DNA of 64,000 bases from Actinoallomurus iriomotensis. GTDB lineage: Bacteria; Actinomycetota; Actinomycetes; Streptosporangiales; Streptosporangiaceae. The notes below the pieces were generated by a model. It searched no databases. It was not told where the DNA came from and worked only from the letters and a program-made list of their open reading frames with translations. Within the stretch, counting starts at the first letter, position 1; every line of letters begins with the position of its first letter. The stretch is taken from assembly GCF_030269445.1 (NCBI RefSeq), contig NZ_BSTJ01000006.1:253204-317203 (forward strand). The letters run 5' to 3'. A program made the translations under genes and the position numbers. Positions 16,834-25,304 of the stretch are shown here, one piece after another.

Positions 16834-17959
16834 CGAGGTACTCCAGTACGTGTTCGGGCAGGTTCTCGTCCGTCCCGCGGATCTTCTCCCAGACTCCGGG
16901 AGCCTCGTAGTACGGGCGTTCGCGGCCGTCGACCACGAGCGCCAGCGGCCGGTGCCGGCTCGCCTTGGCGCAGTCCTCGCACATCGGCTGCCGCCGGCGG
17001 GACAGGCCGCCGAGGGCCGTCCGTACGCGGCGCGCGGCGGTGCCGTGCAGCGGGTTGACGACGCAGCGCGGTTCGGGGTCCGCGGTGCCGCCGCGCAGCG
17101 CGTCCTGCCCGTCGAGTGCGAGCACGACCACGGCGAAGCGGCTGCCCGGGTCCTGTTTCTCGTCCCACAGCAGCTTGGCGGCATCGTAGTCGGCCATCGC
17201 CCGCGGGTACCCGGGATCGTCCTCACCGGCCGCGCCGATCGCCCGCGCCAGCCGTACGAGCTCGGCCCAGGCCATGCGCCGCAGCCGCCGCGGACGCAGC
17301 CTCGTCGCGGTGCCGCGCGCCCCGCGGACGGCGGCGAGCACCACGGCGACGATCCACCACAGGAGGGCGAGCAGCACGCCGCTGACGGCGAGCGCGGCGA
17401 AGAACGTCTTGACGAACTGCCCGGCAAGTCCGACCTTGGTGGGCTTCTTGCCGGACGAGTCGGCGTCGGGCGCGTCCGGCACCGGCGGGTCGGACGGCTT
17501 GGCGGCGGGCGCGTGGGCGAACGCGTCGATGACGTCGTGCAACCGCTGCGGAAGCGGCTTGCCGTTCGTCACCTGGGAGAACTCCAGGGTGTCGTCGCGC
17601 GGCACCCGGTAGGAGGTCCAGTCGAGCGAGCCGCGCTGGTCGGAGACCACATAGACGCCGTTCCGGCCGAGCCGGCGGTGCAGCAGGTAGGTGAAGTAGT
17701 CGGCGTCGCCGGCCGACTCGTCGTCGGAGTCCAGCGGGACGACGGCCAGGTAGATCGGCACTCCCGCACCGGCGATCTGCCGGCCCAGCGCCGTACGGTC
17801 GCGCGCGTTCAGCAGGGAGGACACGTCGGGATCGACGAACACCGGCGACTGTCGCAGCGCCGCCGCGACCCGGTCGATCCGCGCCGTCGAGACCGGGGCG
17901 CCGGTGGCGGGGGCGCCCGTGGTGGCGAGGGCGAGCGCGGCCGCCGCGATCAGCCTCAT
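16823..17959 (-). CDS. Paralogous envelope protein with Cys/His C-terminal domain (copy 2)
   Basis: A 378-residue protein. The ATG at 17959 overlaps the previous stop (ATGA) and opens a signal-peptide-like MRLIAAAALALATTGAPATG. The N-terminal domain has ALRQSPVFVDPDVSSLLNA, VPIYLAVVPLD and LGRNGVYVVSDQRG. A Pro-rich linker leads to a long hydrophobic region at about 178-208. The C-terminal domain contains CVVNPLHG (near 297), MCEDCAKASRHRPLALVVDG and RPYYEAPGVWEK. It shares the Cys, Asn-Pro-x-His-Gly and CxxC skeleton with copies 3 and 4. The function is unknown. Confidence 0.82.
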   Translation of the reverse strand: MRLIAAAALALATTGAPATGAPVSTARIDRVAAALRQSPVFVDPDVSSLLNARDRTALGRQIAGAGVPIYLAVVPLDSDDESAGDADYFTYLLHRRLGRNGVYVVSDQRGSLDWTSYRVPRDDTLEFSQVTNGKPLPQRLHDVIDAFAHAPAAKPSDPPVPDAPDADSSGKKPTKVGLAGQFVKTFFAALAVSGVLLALLWWIVAVVLAAVRGARGTATRLRPRRLRRMAWAELVRLARAIGAAGEDDPGYPRAMADYDAAKLLWDEKQDPGSRFAVVVLALDGQDALRGGTADPEPRCVVNPLHGTAARRVRTALGGLSRRRQPMCEDCAKASRHRPLALVVDGRERPYYEAPGVWEKIRGTDENLPEHVLEYLGVE

Positions 17960-18603
17960 CGCGTCTTGCCGTTCTTCTTCCCTCTGCCGCGCAGCCGCAC
18001 GACGAGGATCCACAGCGCGGCGAGCAGCGCGACGCCCATGCCGGAGTACACGCCCGCCTGCTGGGCCAGGTCGGTCTCGTCGACGGCCTCGGGGTACGGC
18101 TTGACCTTGTGACCGGCCCGATCCTTGGCGTACGCCTTGTCGTAGCGCTGCTGCGCCTGCCCGGACCGGAGGTCGTCGACGAACCGCTCGATGACCCGCA
18201 CGACGCCGGCGTTGTACGGCTCGGAGATGGTGACCTCGCGCTCGGCCGCGGTGACCGGGAGATTCGTACCGAACTGCTCGACCGTGAGGCCGATGCCGCT
18301 CGGAGGGACGACGAGGTACACGCCGCTGCGGCCGAGCTTGTCGTGCAGCAGTGCGATGAGGCGGTCGGGGCCGCCCTGCGGATCGTTCTCCGGGGTCACG
18401 TCGGAGACGACCGCCGCGTACGTGGGCACCGGCATCCGCCTGATCGCCGTACGGATCCGCGCCGCGTCCCGCGCCGTGATGGCACGGGGCGCCAGGTCGG
18501 TGATGAACACCGGGTCGCGGGCGAGTCGCTCCGCGACGTAGTCGGCGCGCGTGACCGGCGGGGCCGTTACCGCGAGCGCCGTTCCGACGATGAGGGGGAT
18601 CAT
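17956..18603 (-). CDS. Paralogous envelope protein, short form without Cys/His domain (copy 1)
   Basis: A 215-residue protein with an N-terminal signal peptide (MIPLIVGTALAVTAPPVTRA). The shared N-terminal domain follows (RLARDPVFITDLAPRAI, MPVPTYAAVVSDV, LGRSGVYLVVPPSG). A single C-terminal membrane helix lies at about 181-201, with a basic RGRGKKNGKTR tail. It stops where the longer paralogues continue into their Cys/His domain, so it represents the extracytoplasmic module alone. It begins 10 bases after the carboxylase gene stop, placing the whole family in that operon. Confidence 0.82.
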   Translation of the reverse strand: MIPLIVGTALAVTAPPVTRADYVAERLARDPVFITDLAPRAITARDAARIRTAIRRMPVPTYAAVVSDVTPENDPQGGPDRLIALLHDKLGRSGVYLVVPPSGIGLTVEQFGTNLPVTAAEREVTISEPYNAGVVRVIERFVDDLRSGQAQQRYDKAYAKDRAGHKVKPYPEAVDETDLAQQAGVYSGMGVALLAALWILVVRLRGRGKKNGKTR

Positions 18604-18613
18604 CGGAGTCGGC

Positions 18614-20362
18614 TCAGGCGTCCTTGATCTCGCAGATCACCGCGCCGCTGGACACCGTCTGGCCGACCTCGGCGCCGAGCCCGGTCACGGTGCCGGCCTT
18701 GTGCGCGGTGAGCGGCTGCTCCATCTTCATCGCCTCGAGCACCACGATCGGGTCGCCGGCCGCGACGGTCGCGCCGTCCTGCGCGACGACCTTGACGATC
18801 GTGCCCTGCATCGGGCTGACCAGGGCGTCGCCCCCGGCCTGCTGTGCGCTGGACTTCTTCTTGCTCTGGCGCTTCGCCGGGCCCTTGCCGGCCGTCGCGG
18901 CGGTCGCCGCTCCGAGCCCGGCGGGCAGCACGACCTCGATGCGCTTGCCGCCGACCTCGACCGTGACCTTCTCGCGCTCTTCCGGCTCCGCCGCCTCGGC
19001 CGCACCCTCGTACGGCGGGATCTGGTTGTCGAACTCCGTCTCGATCCACCGGGTGTGCACGCGGAACGGCTCATCGGTGAACGCCGGGTCCGCCACGACC
19101 ACCCGGTGGAACGGAATGACGGTCGGCATGCCCTCGATCTCGAACTCGTCCAGCGCCCGCCGGGCCCGCTGGAGGGCCTGCTTTCTGGTGGCACCGGTGA
19201 CGACCAGCTTGGCGATCATCGAGTCGTACATCTGGGGGACGGTCATGCCCTGCTCGAACCCGGTGTCGAGCCGCACGCCGGGCCCGCTGGGCGGGCTCCA
19301 GGTCCGTACGGTGCCGGGCGCGGGAAGGAAGTTGCGCCCGGCGTCCTCGGCGTTGATCCGGAACTCGAAGGAATGCCCGCGCAGCACGGGGTCGCCGTAC
19401 CCGATCGTCTCCCCGTCGGCGATCCGGAACTGCTCGCGCACGAGGTCGACGCCCGCCACCTCTTCGCTCACCGGGTGCTCGACCTGAAGGCGGGTGTTGA
19501 CCTCGAGGAAGGAAATCGTGCCGTCCTGGCCGACGAGGAACTCACAGGTGCCCGCGCCGACGTATCCGGCCTCTTTCAGGATGGCCTTGGAGCTGTCGTA
19601 CAGGGTCTGGATCTGCTCGTCGCTGAGGAACGGCGCAGGGGCCTCCTCGACCAGTTTCTGGTGACGCCGCTGCAGGGAGCAGTCACGCGTCGAAACGACG
19701 ACGACGTTGCCCTCCTTGTCGGCGAGGCACTGCGTCTCGACGTGACGCGGCCGGTCGAGGTACCGCTCGACGAAGCACTCCCCACGCCCGAACGCGCCCA
19801 CGGCCTCCCGTACGGCGGAGTCGTAGAGATGGGGGATCTCCTCGATGGTCCGCGCGACCTTCAGCCCTCGCCCACCACCGCCGAACGCCGCCTTGATCGC
19901 GACCGGCAGGCCGTGCTCCCGGGCGAACGCGACGACCTCGTCGGCGTCCTGCACCGGGTCCTTGGTGCCGGCGACGAGGGGCGCCCCGACCTTCTGCGCG
20001 ATGTGCCGGGCCTCGACCTTGTCCCCGAGCGCCTGGATGGCCCGGGGCGGCGGCCCGATCCAGATGAGCCCCGCGTCGATCACGGCCGTGGCGAAGTCGG
20101 CGTTCTCGGCGAGAAAGCCGTACCCGGGGTGGACGGCGTCGGCGCCGCTCTCTTTGGCGACGTTGAGGAGCTTGTCAATGTCGAGGTAACTCTCGGCCGC
20201 ACTCTGCCCACCGAGCGCGTACGCCTCGTCGGCCACCTTGACGTGCAGCCCGTCGAGATCCGGCTCGGAGTACACGGCCACGCTGAGAATCCCCGCGTCC
20301 TTACAGGCACGCGCAATCCGGACCGCGATCTCCCCACGATTGGCGATCATCACCTTACGCAC
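18614..20362 (-). CDS. accA: Acyl-CoA carboxylase alpha subunit (biotin carboxylase + biotin carrier)
   Basis: A 582-residue subunit that carboxylates its own biotin using ATP and bicarbonate, then hands the carboxyl group to a beta subunit such as the one at 44230. The biotin carboxylase domain begins [20 protein letters not shown]. The ATP-grasp glycine loop [13 protein letters not shown] lies near residue 160, and [18 protein letters not shown] near 283. The C-terminal carrier domain contains EAMKMEQ with the biotinylated Lys near residue 545. The GTG at 20362 has GAGGAG five bases upstream. The longer open frame to 20425 has no ribosome site. It heads the minus-strand run of envelope genes. 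Confidence 0.96.
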   Translation of the reverse strand: MRKVMIANRGEIAVRIARACKDAGILSVAVYSEPDLDGLHVKVADEAYALGGQSAAESYLDIDKLLNVAKESGADAVHPGYGFLAENADFATAVIDAGLIWIGPPPRAIQALGDKVEARHIAQKVGAPLVAGTKDPVQDADEVVAFAREHGLPVAIKAAFGGGGRGLKVARTIEEIPHLYDSAVREAVGAFGRGECFVERYLDRPRHVETQCLADKEGNVVVVSTRDCSLQRRHQKLVEEAPAPFLSDEQIQTLYDSSKAILKEAGYVGAGTCEFLVGQDGTISFLEVNTRLQVEHPVSEEVAGVDLVREQFRIADGETIGYGDPVLRGHSFEFRINAEDAGRNFLPAPGTVRTWSPPSGPGVRLDTGFEQGMTVPQMYDSMIAKLVVTGATRKQALQRARRALDEFEIEGMPTVIPFHRVVVADPAFTDEPFRVHTRWIETEFDNQIPPYEGAAEAAEPEEREKVTVEVGGKRIEVVLPAGLGAATAATAGKGPAKRQSKKKSSAQQAGGDALVSPMQGTIVKVVAQDGATVAAGDPIVVLEAMKMEQPLTAHKAGTVTGLGAEVGQTVSSGAVICEIKDA

Positions 20363-20577
20363 GTGCACTCCTCGCTCTCGCCGACCGCCCAAGAGTCTAG
20401 GCAAACCGGATTCGCCCCACCGCAACGCCCGCCCGGTTGGCGCGACGCATCCAGCGGGTTACGTGGACGAGGCGCACTCTTCGAGGGGGTTATCAGGCCT
20501 GCCCGATAGCGCCGGGAGTTACACAGTCGGCTTCGTTTCGGGCCGCGGCGGCACTCGCGTCCGATACTCGTGGGTCA
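20363..20577. other. Intergenic region at the island's left border
   Basis: Between the carboxylase start and the end of the Zn-ribbon protein gene I see no gene, strong hairpin or RNA. It must hold the carboxylase promoter on the minus strand. Synteny with core genes breaks near here. Confidence 0.4.
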
Positions 20578-21162
20578 TTACCGCGGCCGCCGAGGAGGCG
20601 GCAGCCGACGCTGCCATATCGCCTTCCACCGCTCTTCCGCGTCCTGCCGATGCCCGGCCGGGAGATAGGCGCGTTTCAGCCTGCGGGGATCCTCACACAC
20701 GCCGCACGTTGGACATATCCCCACAGGTACGTGAGGTCCCGCGCACCCGGCACAGAACTCCGCTCCCGTCCGCCACCGCTCGATGACCCGCCCGATCACA
20801 ACCGAGAGCCGCTCACCGGGGTGCACCTCCGGGTCCGGGCAGTACAGCCCGAGCCGCGGCAGGTCAGCAGGGTCGGGCACCCGCCGCATCGCCTTCTCGA
20901 CGCGACGTCGACGTTCGTACACGATCAGCTGGGGCAGCCATAGGTCACGTGCCTCACCGAGCTCATCGACGGCCCGGACCAGCGAGTGCGGGTCGGCCCC
21001 CAGGTGCTCGGGTATCCCGTTTCTGACGATGAGGTGATGCCAGGTGGCGCGGAAGCCATACGGCCCGAACCGCAGGGCACACTCTCGCAACGCCCACAAC
21101 CGGCGTCTCAGCGGCTCCTGCTCGTCACGCACACGCCGAGCAGCCGCAGGAAAACTCGTCAT
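20578..21162 (-). CDS. Hypothetical protein with Cys-rich zinc-ribbon-like C terminus
   Basis: A 194-residue cytosolic protein of unknown function. The N-terminal two-thirds is Arg-rich and helical, with WALRECALRFGPYGFRATWH and LPQLIVYERRRRVEKAMRRV. The C-terminal region has EFCAGCAG, then VGICPTCGVCEDPRRL, so paired CxxC motifs could bind zinc. The ATG at 21162 has GGAG four bases upstream. The gene lies next to the regulator relics and is probably part of the same accessory block, but it is itself intact. A DNA-binding or replication-associated role is possible but not shown. Confidence 0.7.
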   Translation of the reverse strand: MTSFPAAARRVRDEQEPLRRRLWALRECALRFGPYGFRATWHHLIVRNGIPEHLGADPHSLVRAVDELGEARDLWLPQLIVYERRRRVEKAMRRVPDPADLPRLGLYCPDPEVHPGERLSVVIGRVIERWRTGAEFCAGCAGPHVPVGICPTCGVCEDPRRLKRAYLPAGHRQDAEERWKAIWQRRLPPPRRPR

Positions 21163-21428
21163 CTGGCTCCATGGGCCCGAACACCGCCGACCATCTCAGT
21201 CACGGTCCTCTTCCGGATTCCTGACCTCCGGAGCCCGTTTTCACGGCCGCGCACGGTCACTTGGAGATCCATCCTCCTCACCCGGTCCTGGTGACCTGCG
21301 ATCCGAAAGCCCGATGACCGCGGTCAAGTGGTCAAGAAGGCCGTTGTGCTCCCCTCGCATAGCGGATCGACACGGCTGCTCTTGCGCCACGGAGCAGAGA
21401 TAGACAAGTCCGTCAACGTCCTCTCCTG

Positions 21429-22230
21429 CTAGCCGTACTTCCGCGCTATCTCGTGGATCAGTTTCACGAGTCGACTGCCGTGTGAGCCGTCGGGCGTAGA
21501 TGGTCAAAGCGGACGCCTGCAGCGCTGATGTCCGCCTTGCGGTCCAAGGAGATCGTGCCGGTGACCGTCTCGACGGAGAGCACGTCTGGATCGTCGTCAA
21601 AGGAGAGGACGCTGAACGCCCCGGCCATGACACATGCCCACCGGCGTTGAACGGGATCACCTGGATGGTGACCTCGGGCCGATGCGCGACGCGACTGAGC
21701 TGCTGCAACTGTCCCCGCACCACATCCGGGCCGCCGACCTCGCGGTGCATCGACGCCTCATCCAGAATCGCCCACAACCGGAGCGGCGAATCGAGACCGA
21801 TGACCTCCTGTCGTTGCATGCGTAGCTCCACTCGGCGCTGAACTTCGAGGTCAGTGAGCTCGAGCGGCCATGTCGCCGACACAATTGCCCGCGCATAGTC
21901 CTCAGTCTGCAGGAGACCGAGGATGGTGAGCGGCGTGTGGATAGGCAGGGACGAGGCGGCGGACTCCAGGTCGATGTAGTTGGCCAGGTTCTTGAACGAG
22001 GCGAGGACGTCGTTGTAGGGCTGCCGCCAAGCCTGTGGCTTGAGGTCCTTGCAGAGCTGGATGAGAGCTGTGCGCGTCTCGTCGTTGACGCCGTAAATGT
22101 TGAGCAGGTCGGAGACGTCGTTCCAAGGTACGGCGGCCCGCGCCTTCTCAGTGCGTGACAACTTCGACACCGACCAGCCGAGTTCCTCGCCGACATCCTC
22201 GCCTGTGAGGCCGGCGGCCTCGCGAAGCAC
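21429..22230 (-). pseudogene. XRE-family regulator with DUF5753 domain, frameshifted relic
   Basis: The reading LREAAGLTGEDVGEELGWSV and SKLSRTEKARAAVPWNDVSD is an XRE helix-turn-helix, followed by a DUF5753 region ending VTIQVIPFNAGGH. There the frame shifts. The expected continuation MAGAFSVLSFDDDPDVLSVE, TVTGTISLDRKADIS is in another frame. ALQAS returns to the first frame, FDHL lies in the second, and VKLIHEIARKYG followed by TAG (21429) lies in a third. At the 5' end an in-frame TGA (22239-22237) lies just before LREA, removing the usual N terminus. At least three frame changes make this a decayed gene. Confidence 0.85.
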
Positions 22231-22339
22231 ATTGCGTCAGGTACGAAACGCCCGCTTGATCACCGCCGAGGTCCTCGGGACACCATTCCTGCATCGACGA
22301 CGCAGTGCTTCTTGCGAGCGAGACCGCCACCAACGCCAT

Positions 22340-22575
22340 CCGGCATACCGACTCCGCGCTGCCGGAAGGTGGTTCGCGCTGACCGCCGAGCACGCTGATG
22401 ACTGGGCGCGCGTCACCATCCGCGACGACGGCTCCCAGCGGACGCCTGCCTCTGCCCGCCAGGCCCATCGGCGGAAAGCGGCCGAGGAATCAAGATGCTG
22501 GACCTGCTGGCCTTCCGCTGGGGCCTACGACGCGAGAAGTGCCGCAACGAAGTCTGGTTCGAGGTCGGCCGGTGA
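22340..22575 (+). pseudogene. Frameshifted remnant of a small accessory gene
   Basis: One frame reads GRWFALTAEHADDWARVTIR then ARQAHRRKAAEE. The natural continuation IKMLDLLAFRWGLRREKCRN, EVWFEVGR, stop, lies in a different frame starting near 22489. Another break probably precedes GRWF, where LPEG lies in a neighbouring frame. The stop overlaps the GTG of the next remnant (GTGA). Together these indicate a formerly coupled pair of small genes of the kind found beside XRE/DUF5753 regulators. I do not know the protein's function. Confidence 0.65.
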
Positions 22576-22858
22576 CCGCCAAACCGGACGATGAGCCGGC
22601 CGAACGCCTCCGCGCACTGGCGACGGGCATCACCAAGTGCGGCACCCCGTCCAACTCCGCACCGACGCCGACCAGCGCCCATACCTCCGGGCGTTTCACC
22701 CATCGATGCCCATTAGCACGGACGTCTACTGGGTAAGGGCTAACGCCGGAACCTGGTTCTTCCACTCGAAGTGGGGGAGCGTGCTCGCCTCAGGAGACCA
22801 CCAAGTCTCCGTCATCGGCTACATCGTCGGGCTGCTCCAACCCCCGTCCGATGAGTAG
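22572..22858 (+). pseudogene. Frameshifted small accessory protein gene
   Basis: The start GTG 22572 gives VTAKPDDEPAERLRALATGI followed by TK. The frame then changes near 22634, and the other frame continues VRHPVQLRTDADQRPYL, AFHPSMPISTDVYWVRANAG and GDHQVSVIGYIVGLLQPPSDE to the stop at 22858. A single-base frameshift explains this. The joined product of about 95 residues resembles small proteins located next to XRE regulators in actinomycetes (recognised from memory). A programmed frameshift is unlikely because both neighbours are broken too. Confidence 0.7.
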
Positions 22859-23596
22859 CCTGTGCGGCGAACGCCCATCCCCGGACAAACTTCGAATAGT
22901 AGACATCGAGCGCGACGCTGCCAGATACGGCCGTCGGCGCAGAGGGCAACGCCATCCTGCGCATATGTGTTCTTATCGGCGAAGGTGGCTCCGTTCTGTC
23001 GGCGGCCGCTACTAGCTAGAGCTTCACCTGCACCCCGAACCGGCCAGCGTTCGAACGTCGCGATCACCCGTGGCCGCGCAAGGCGCACTTGGTCGTCCAT
23101 CTCGTAGTTTCAATAGGTCAGGTGCGCAGTAAGTCGGGATTTCTGCTGGTCAGGATGCGGAAGACCGGACGTGGCCAGTCGATCACCGAATTACCCGAAC
23201 AATCTAGAAAGCGAAGGCAAGCGTCCGATATACTCGCCCTTTGCGTCGCGCTGGTCACCAATCTACGGCGTCTGGTCGACGAGGGACGGCGCGCCGGGGG
23301 TGCAGGAGCGACAGTGTCGACTTCAGGCTTCGTGCGGGGAGGCTACCGATTGCCGGAGATGAGCCGTTGCTGCTGGCGCAGACAAGAAGACGCGGAAGGT
23401 AGGTGCCTGGCGAATCATTGCGTCGGGTGACGTGTCATTGGCCTGCAGTCAGAACGACACTTGGCCGCAGGTAGACACCGATGGCGGCGAGACAAGCGTA
23501 GTCGCTGCCGCTTGCGATAGTGCGAAGCAGTATTAGGTAAGAGCCTAAAAGTGTTATACGGCCGGTGCAAAAACCACTACGGGAGGAATGAAGCGT
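22859..23596. other. Gene-poor spacer before the WXG100 cassette
   Basis: About 740 bases with falling GC and no supported gene. Open frames present (for example 23089-23430 on plus and 22819-23100 on minus) have no ribosome site, no recognisable motif and poor codon bias. Close to its end, TTAGG-TAAGAG-CCTAA (about 23533-23548) is a short inverted repeat in the likely promoter of the WXG100 gene. No attachment site or direct repeat was recognised. Confidence 0.5.
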
Positions 23597-23863
23597 ATGA
23601 GCATCTATGGTGGCGATCCCGAGGGTATGAAGCGGCTCGCTAGTCTGTTCCAGAAGCATGGACAAGAACTCGACCAGATTATCCGAGACCTCAACTCGAA
23701 CACGCAGGGCAGCCAGAACATCTGGCAGGGGCCGGGTGCAAACCGGTTCCGCGAGGCGTGGTCACAGGCCAAGCCTTCGTTCGACAAGATGGTGACCGCA
23801 TTTCAGGATGCGCATAAAGACATCAGCAACCGGGCCGAGGGTTTCCGAAACGTCGGCAAATAA
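23597..23863 (+). CDS. WXG100-family secreted protein
   Basis: An 88-residue helical-hairpin protein of the ESAT-6/WXG100 superfamily. The signature WQG lies in IWQGPGANRFREAW between two helices (about residues 4-38 and 52-82). Such proteins are exported by type VII secretion as dimers. GGGAGG at 23581-23586 fits ATG 23597 (10 bases) rather than ATG 23588 (one base), so I choose MSIYGGDPEGMKRL as the N terminus. A strong hairpin follows the stop. Codon use is lower in GC than the flanking core genes. The likely ATPase partner is the EssC-like protein at 27363. Confidence 0.9.
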   Translation: MSIYGGDPEGMKRLASLFQKHGQELDQIIRDLNSNTQGSQNIWQGPGANRFREAWSQAKPSFDKMVTAFQDAHKDISNRAEGFRNVGK

Positions 23864-23876
23864 CGTTGCCTTCCGC

Positions 23877-23907
23877 TAGGGCCCCGGCGTGCCCCGCTGG
23901 GGCCCTA
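23877..23907 (+). terminator. Hairpin terminator after the WXG100 gene
   Basis: TAGGGCCCC pairs with GGGGCCCTA (9-bp perfect stem, 13-base loop), beginning 14 bases after the WXG100 stop. There is no T-run, which is common for actinobacterial terminators. It probably separates a high-level WXG100 transcript from the downstream genes, or attenuates between them. Confidence 0.6.
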
Positions 23908-23985
23908 AGCGATATTCGATCAGGGGTAACCCGATGCGGGTACTAGCTGCGTTCCTGGTACCTATTGAGTTGGCGGGTAGCATTA

Positions 23986-24984
23986 GTGAAAATCTCAGGT
24001 TCGGCTGTATTCGCCGTGGTGGTGCTGGCCTCCTTTGTCGGTGGCTGCACCAGGGGAGGGACTCGCGCCCCCGCTACACCTAAAACTCCAGCGCCTACCA
24101 CTACGGTATCCGCATCGCCGGGCCAGCTAGCGCTCGTCACTGAGGCTGGCCGGCCAGGAGATCCAGATCTGGATAAGAGATCACGTCTGTCGGAAATCAA
24201 GGAACTGCTGCCATCTCCAGGCGGAGGCCTCATCGTCGTCAGTCACAAGGATGACAGAATCTTCAGTGAAGTAACAGCGACTGGCCAGGTGAAAAGCTTC
24301 CTCCTGCAACATGGAGCAACTTTTCCTGACGGGACTGTGTTCGCTGGGGCAATGACCGCCCTCTTGAACTCAGATGGATCGGCACTTGTCATCAACGATG
24401 CTGGCGTTTTGGCACGCGTCACAGCCGCCGGTCACGCCATCAATCTGGGAACGATCCCAAAGGTCGACGGGACGGGCTCGCCGCACCTCTCCAAGGGCAA
24501 GGCGGGTGTGCCGATACTCGAGCTGGGTGGCTCCGCTTACCGCGTAAGCATCCTGGGCGAGAAAGCTTCATTTTCAAAGATGAGTATTAAGAGGCCGCCA
24601 GCCGGGTTCGACTACTCCATACTCTCTCCTGACGGAAACGACTCGTATGCCGATAATAGGAAAGACCGCGTTGTCCGATTGAACGCCGCTGGGAAAGTCG
24701 TCTCCACGTATCATGTACAGGCGAACGGTGGGATAGCATCACTCTCGCCCGGTGCGGGAAACAGCGCCTGGGTGGGCATGACCGACGGTAGCGTGTTCCA
24801 TCTTTCGGTCGATGGACGAACAGAAATGGTCGCTCGAGGTGGAGTCACATGCTCTCACGCTTTCAATCCGAGCCCAAGTTCTGGTTCGATCGCCGACGCT
24901 GATGTTCTACTCGTGATAGCGACCCAAGTCTATATCTCAGACCCCGGGTGCCGGAGGATCGTGGCGCTCGGCGTATCTGGGTGA
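23986..24984 (+). CDS. Predicted lipoprotein with beta-propeller-like repeats
   Basis: A protein of about 332 residues with a lipoprotein signal: a basic start, the hydrophobic ISGSAVFAVVVLASF, and the lipobox VGGC around residue 20. A Thr/Pro/Ala-rich linker follows. The body has repeated short strand patterns with Asp/Gly turns (GGGLIVVSHKDDRIFSEV, TGQVKSFL, NSDGSALVINDAGVLARV, SPDGNDSYADNRKDRVVRL, GMTDGSVFHLSVDG), resembling a WD40/NHL-type propeller. GTG 23986 or TTG 23965 could be the start; the GTG gives a normal signal peptide. It lies between two WXG100-like genes and ends in a four-base overlap with the next GTG. An accessory secretion or surface-binding role is inferred. Confidence 0.75.
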   Translation: MKISGSAVFAVVVLASFVGGCTRGGTRAPATPKTPAPTTTVSASPGQLALVTEAGRPGDPDLDKRSRLSEIKELLPSPGGGLIVVSHKDDRIFSEVTATGQVKSFLLQHGATFPDGTVFAGAMTALLNSDGSALVINDAGVLARVTAAGHAINLGTIPKVDGTGSPHLSKGKAGVPILELGGSAYRVSILGEKASFSKMSIKRPPAGFDYSILSPDGNDSYADNRKDRVVRLNAAGKVVSTYHVQANGGIASLSPGAGNSAWVGMTDGSVFHLSVDGRTEMVARGGVTCSHAFNPSPSSGSIADADVLLVIATQVYISDPGCRRIVALGVSG

Positions 24985-25250
24985 CAGGTGTGGTTAATGT
25001 GGCTCATACAAACTATGACGACGTAGCTGCGGCTCTTGCGCCTATATCCGGGCTCGCCGAGTCGGTTAGATCTGCCCTCGGCGGCGTTCGAGGGCAGATG
25101 GGAAGTAAGACGTGGGACGGCAGGGCTGCGGACATCTGGAGTCAGGGGTGGGACGCGCGTCGACAGAAAATCGAGGCACTACTCCAGGATGCGGAGCGAC
25201 TACGCAACCAGATCCTACAAAAAGCAGCTAAGACGCACGGTGCTATGTAA
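24981..25250 (+). CDS. Second WXG100-like protein
   Basis: A small helical protein (about 83-89 residues). The turn motif WDG lies in KTWDGRAADIWSQGWDARRQ between helix LAPISGLAESVRSALGGVRG and helix KIEALLQDAERLRNQILQKA. The first possible start, GTG 24981, overlaps the lipoprotein stop (GTGA); GTG 24990 or 24999 are alternatives with slightly better ribosome-site spacing. It may pair with the 23597 product or with the 25305 protein as a secretion partner. It does not have the classical C-terminal YxxxD/E signal. Confidence 0.78.
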   Translation: MTGVVNVAHTNYDDVAAALAPISGLAESVRSALGGVRGQMGSKTWDGRAADIWSQGWDARRQKIEALLQDAERLRNQILQKAAKTHGAM

Positions 25251-25304
25251 AGCATAGAACGTTAATGGAAAAACTCATCTTGTAGTACGGACGAAAGTGG
25301 AGTC

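Noticed and set aside
22572-22858. Programmed ribosomal frameshift in the small accessory gene
   Set aside because: No slippery sequence with downstream structure is apparent and both neighbouring genes are also broken, so decay is simpler.
23089-23430. Plus-strand open frame of 113 codons in the spacer before the WXG100 gene
   Set aside because: No ribosome site, no motif, mixed third-position bases and no conserved-looking sequence.
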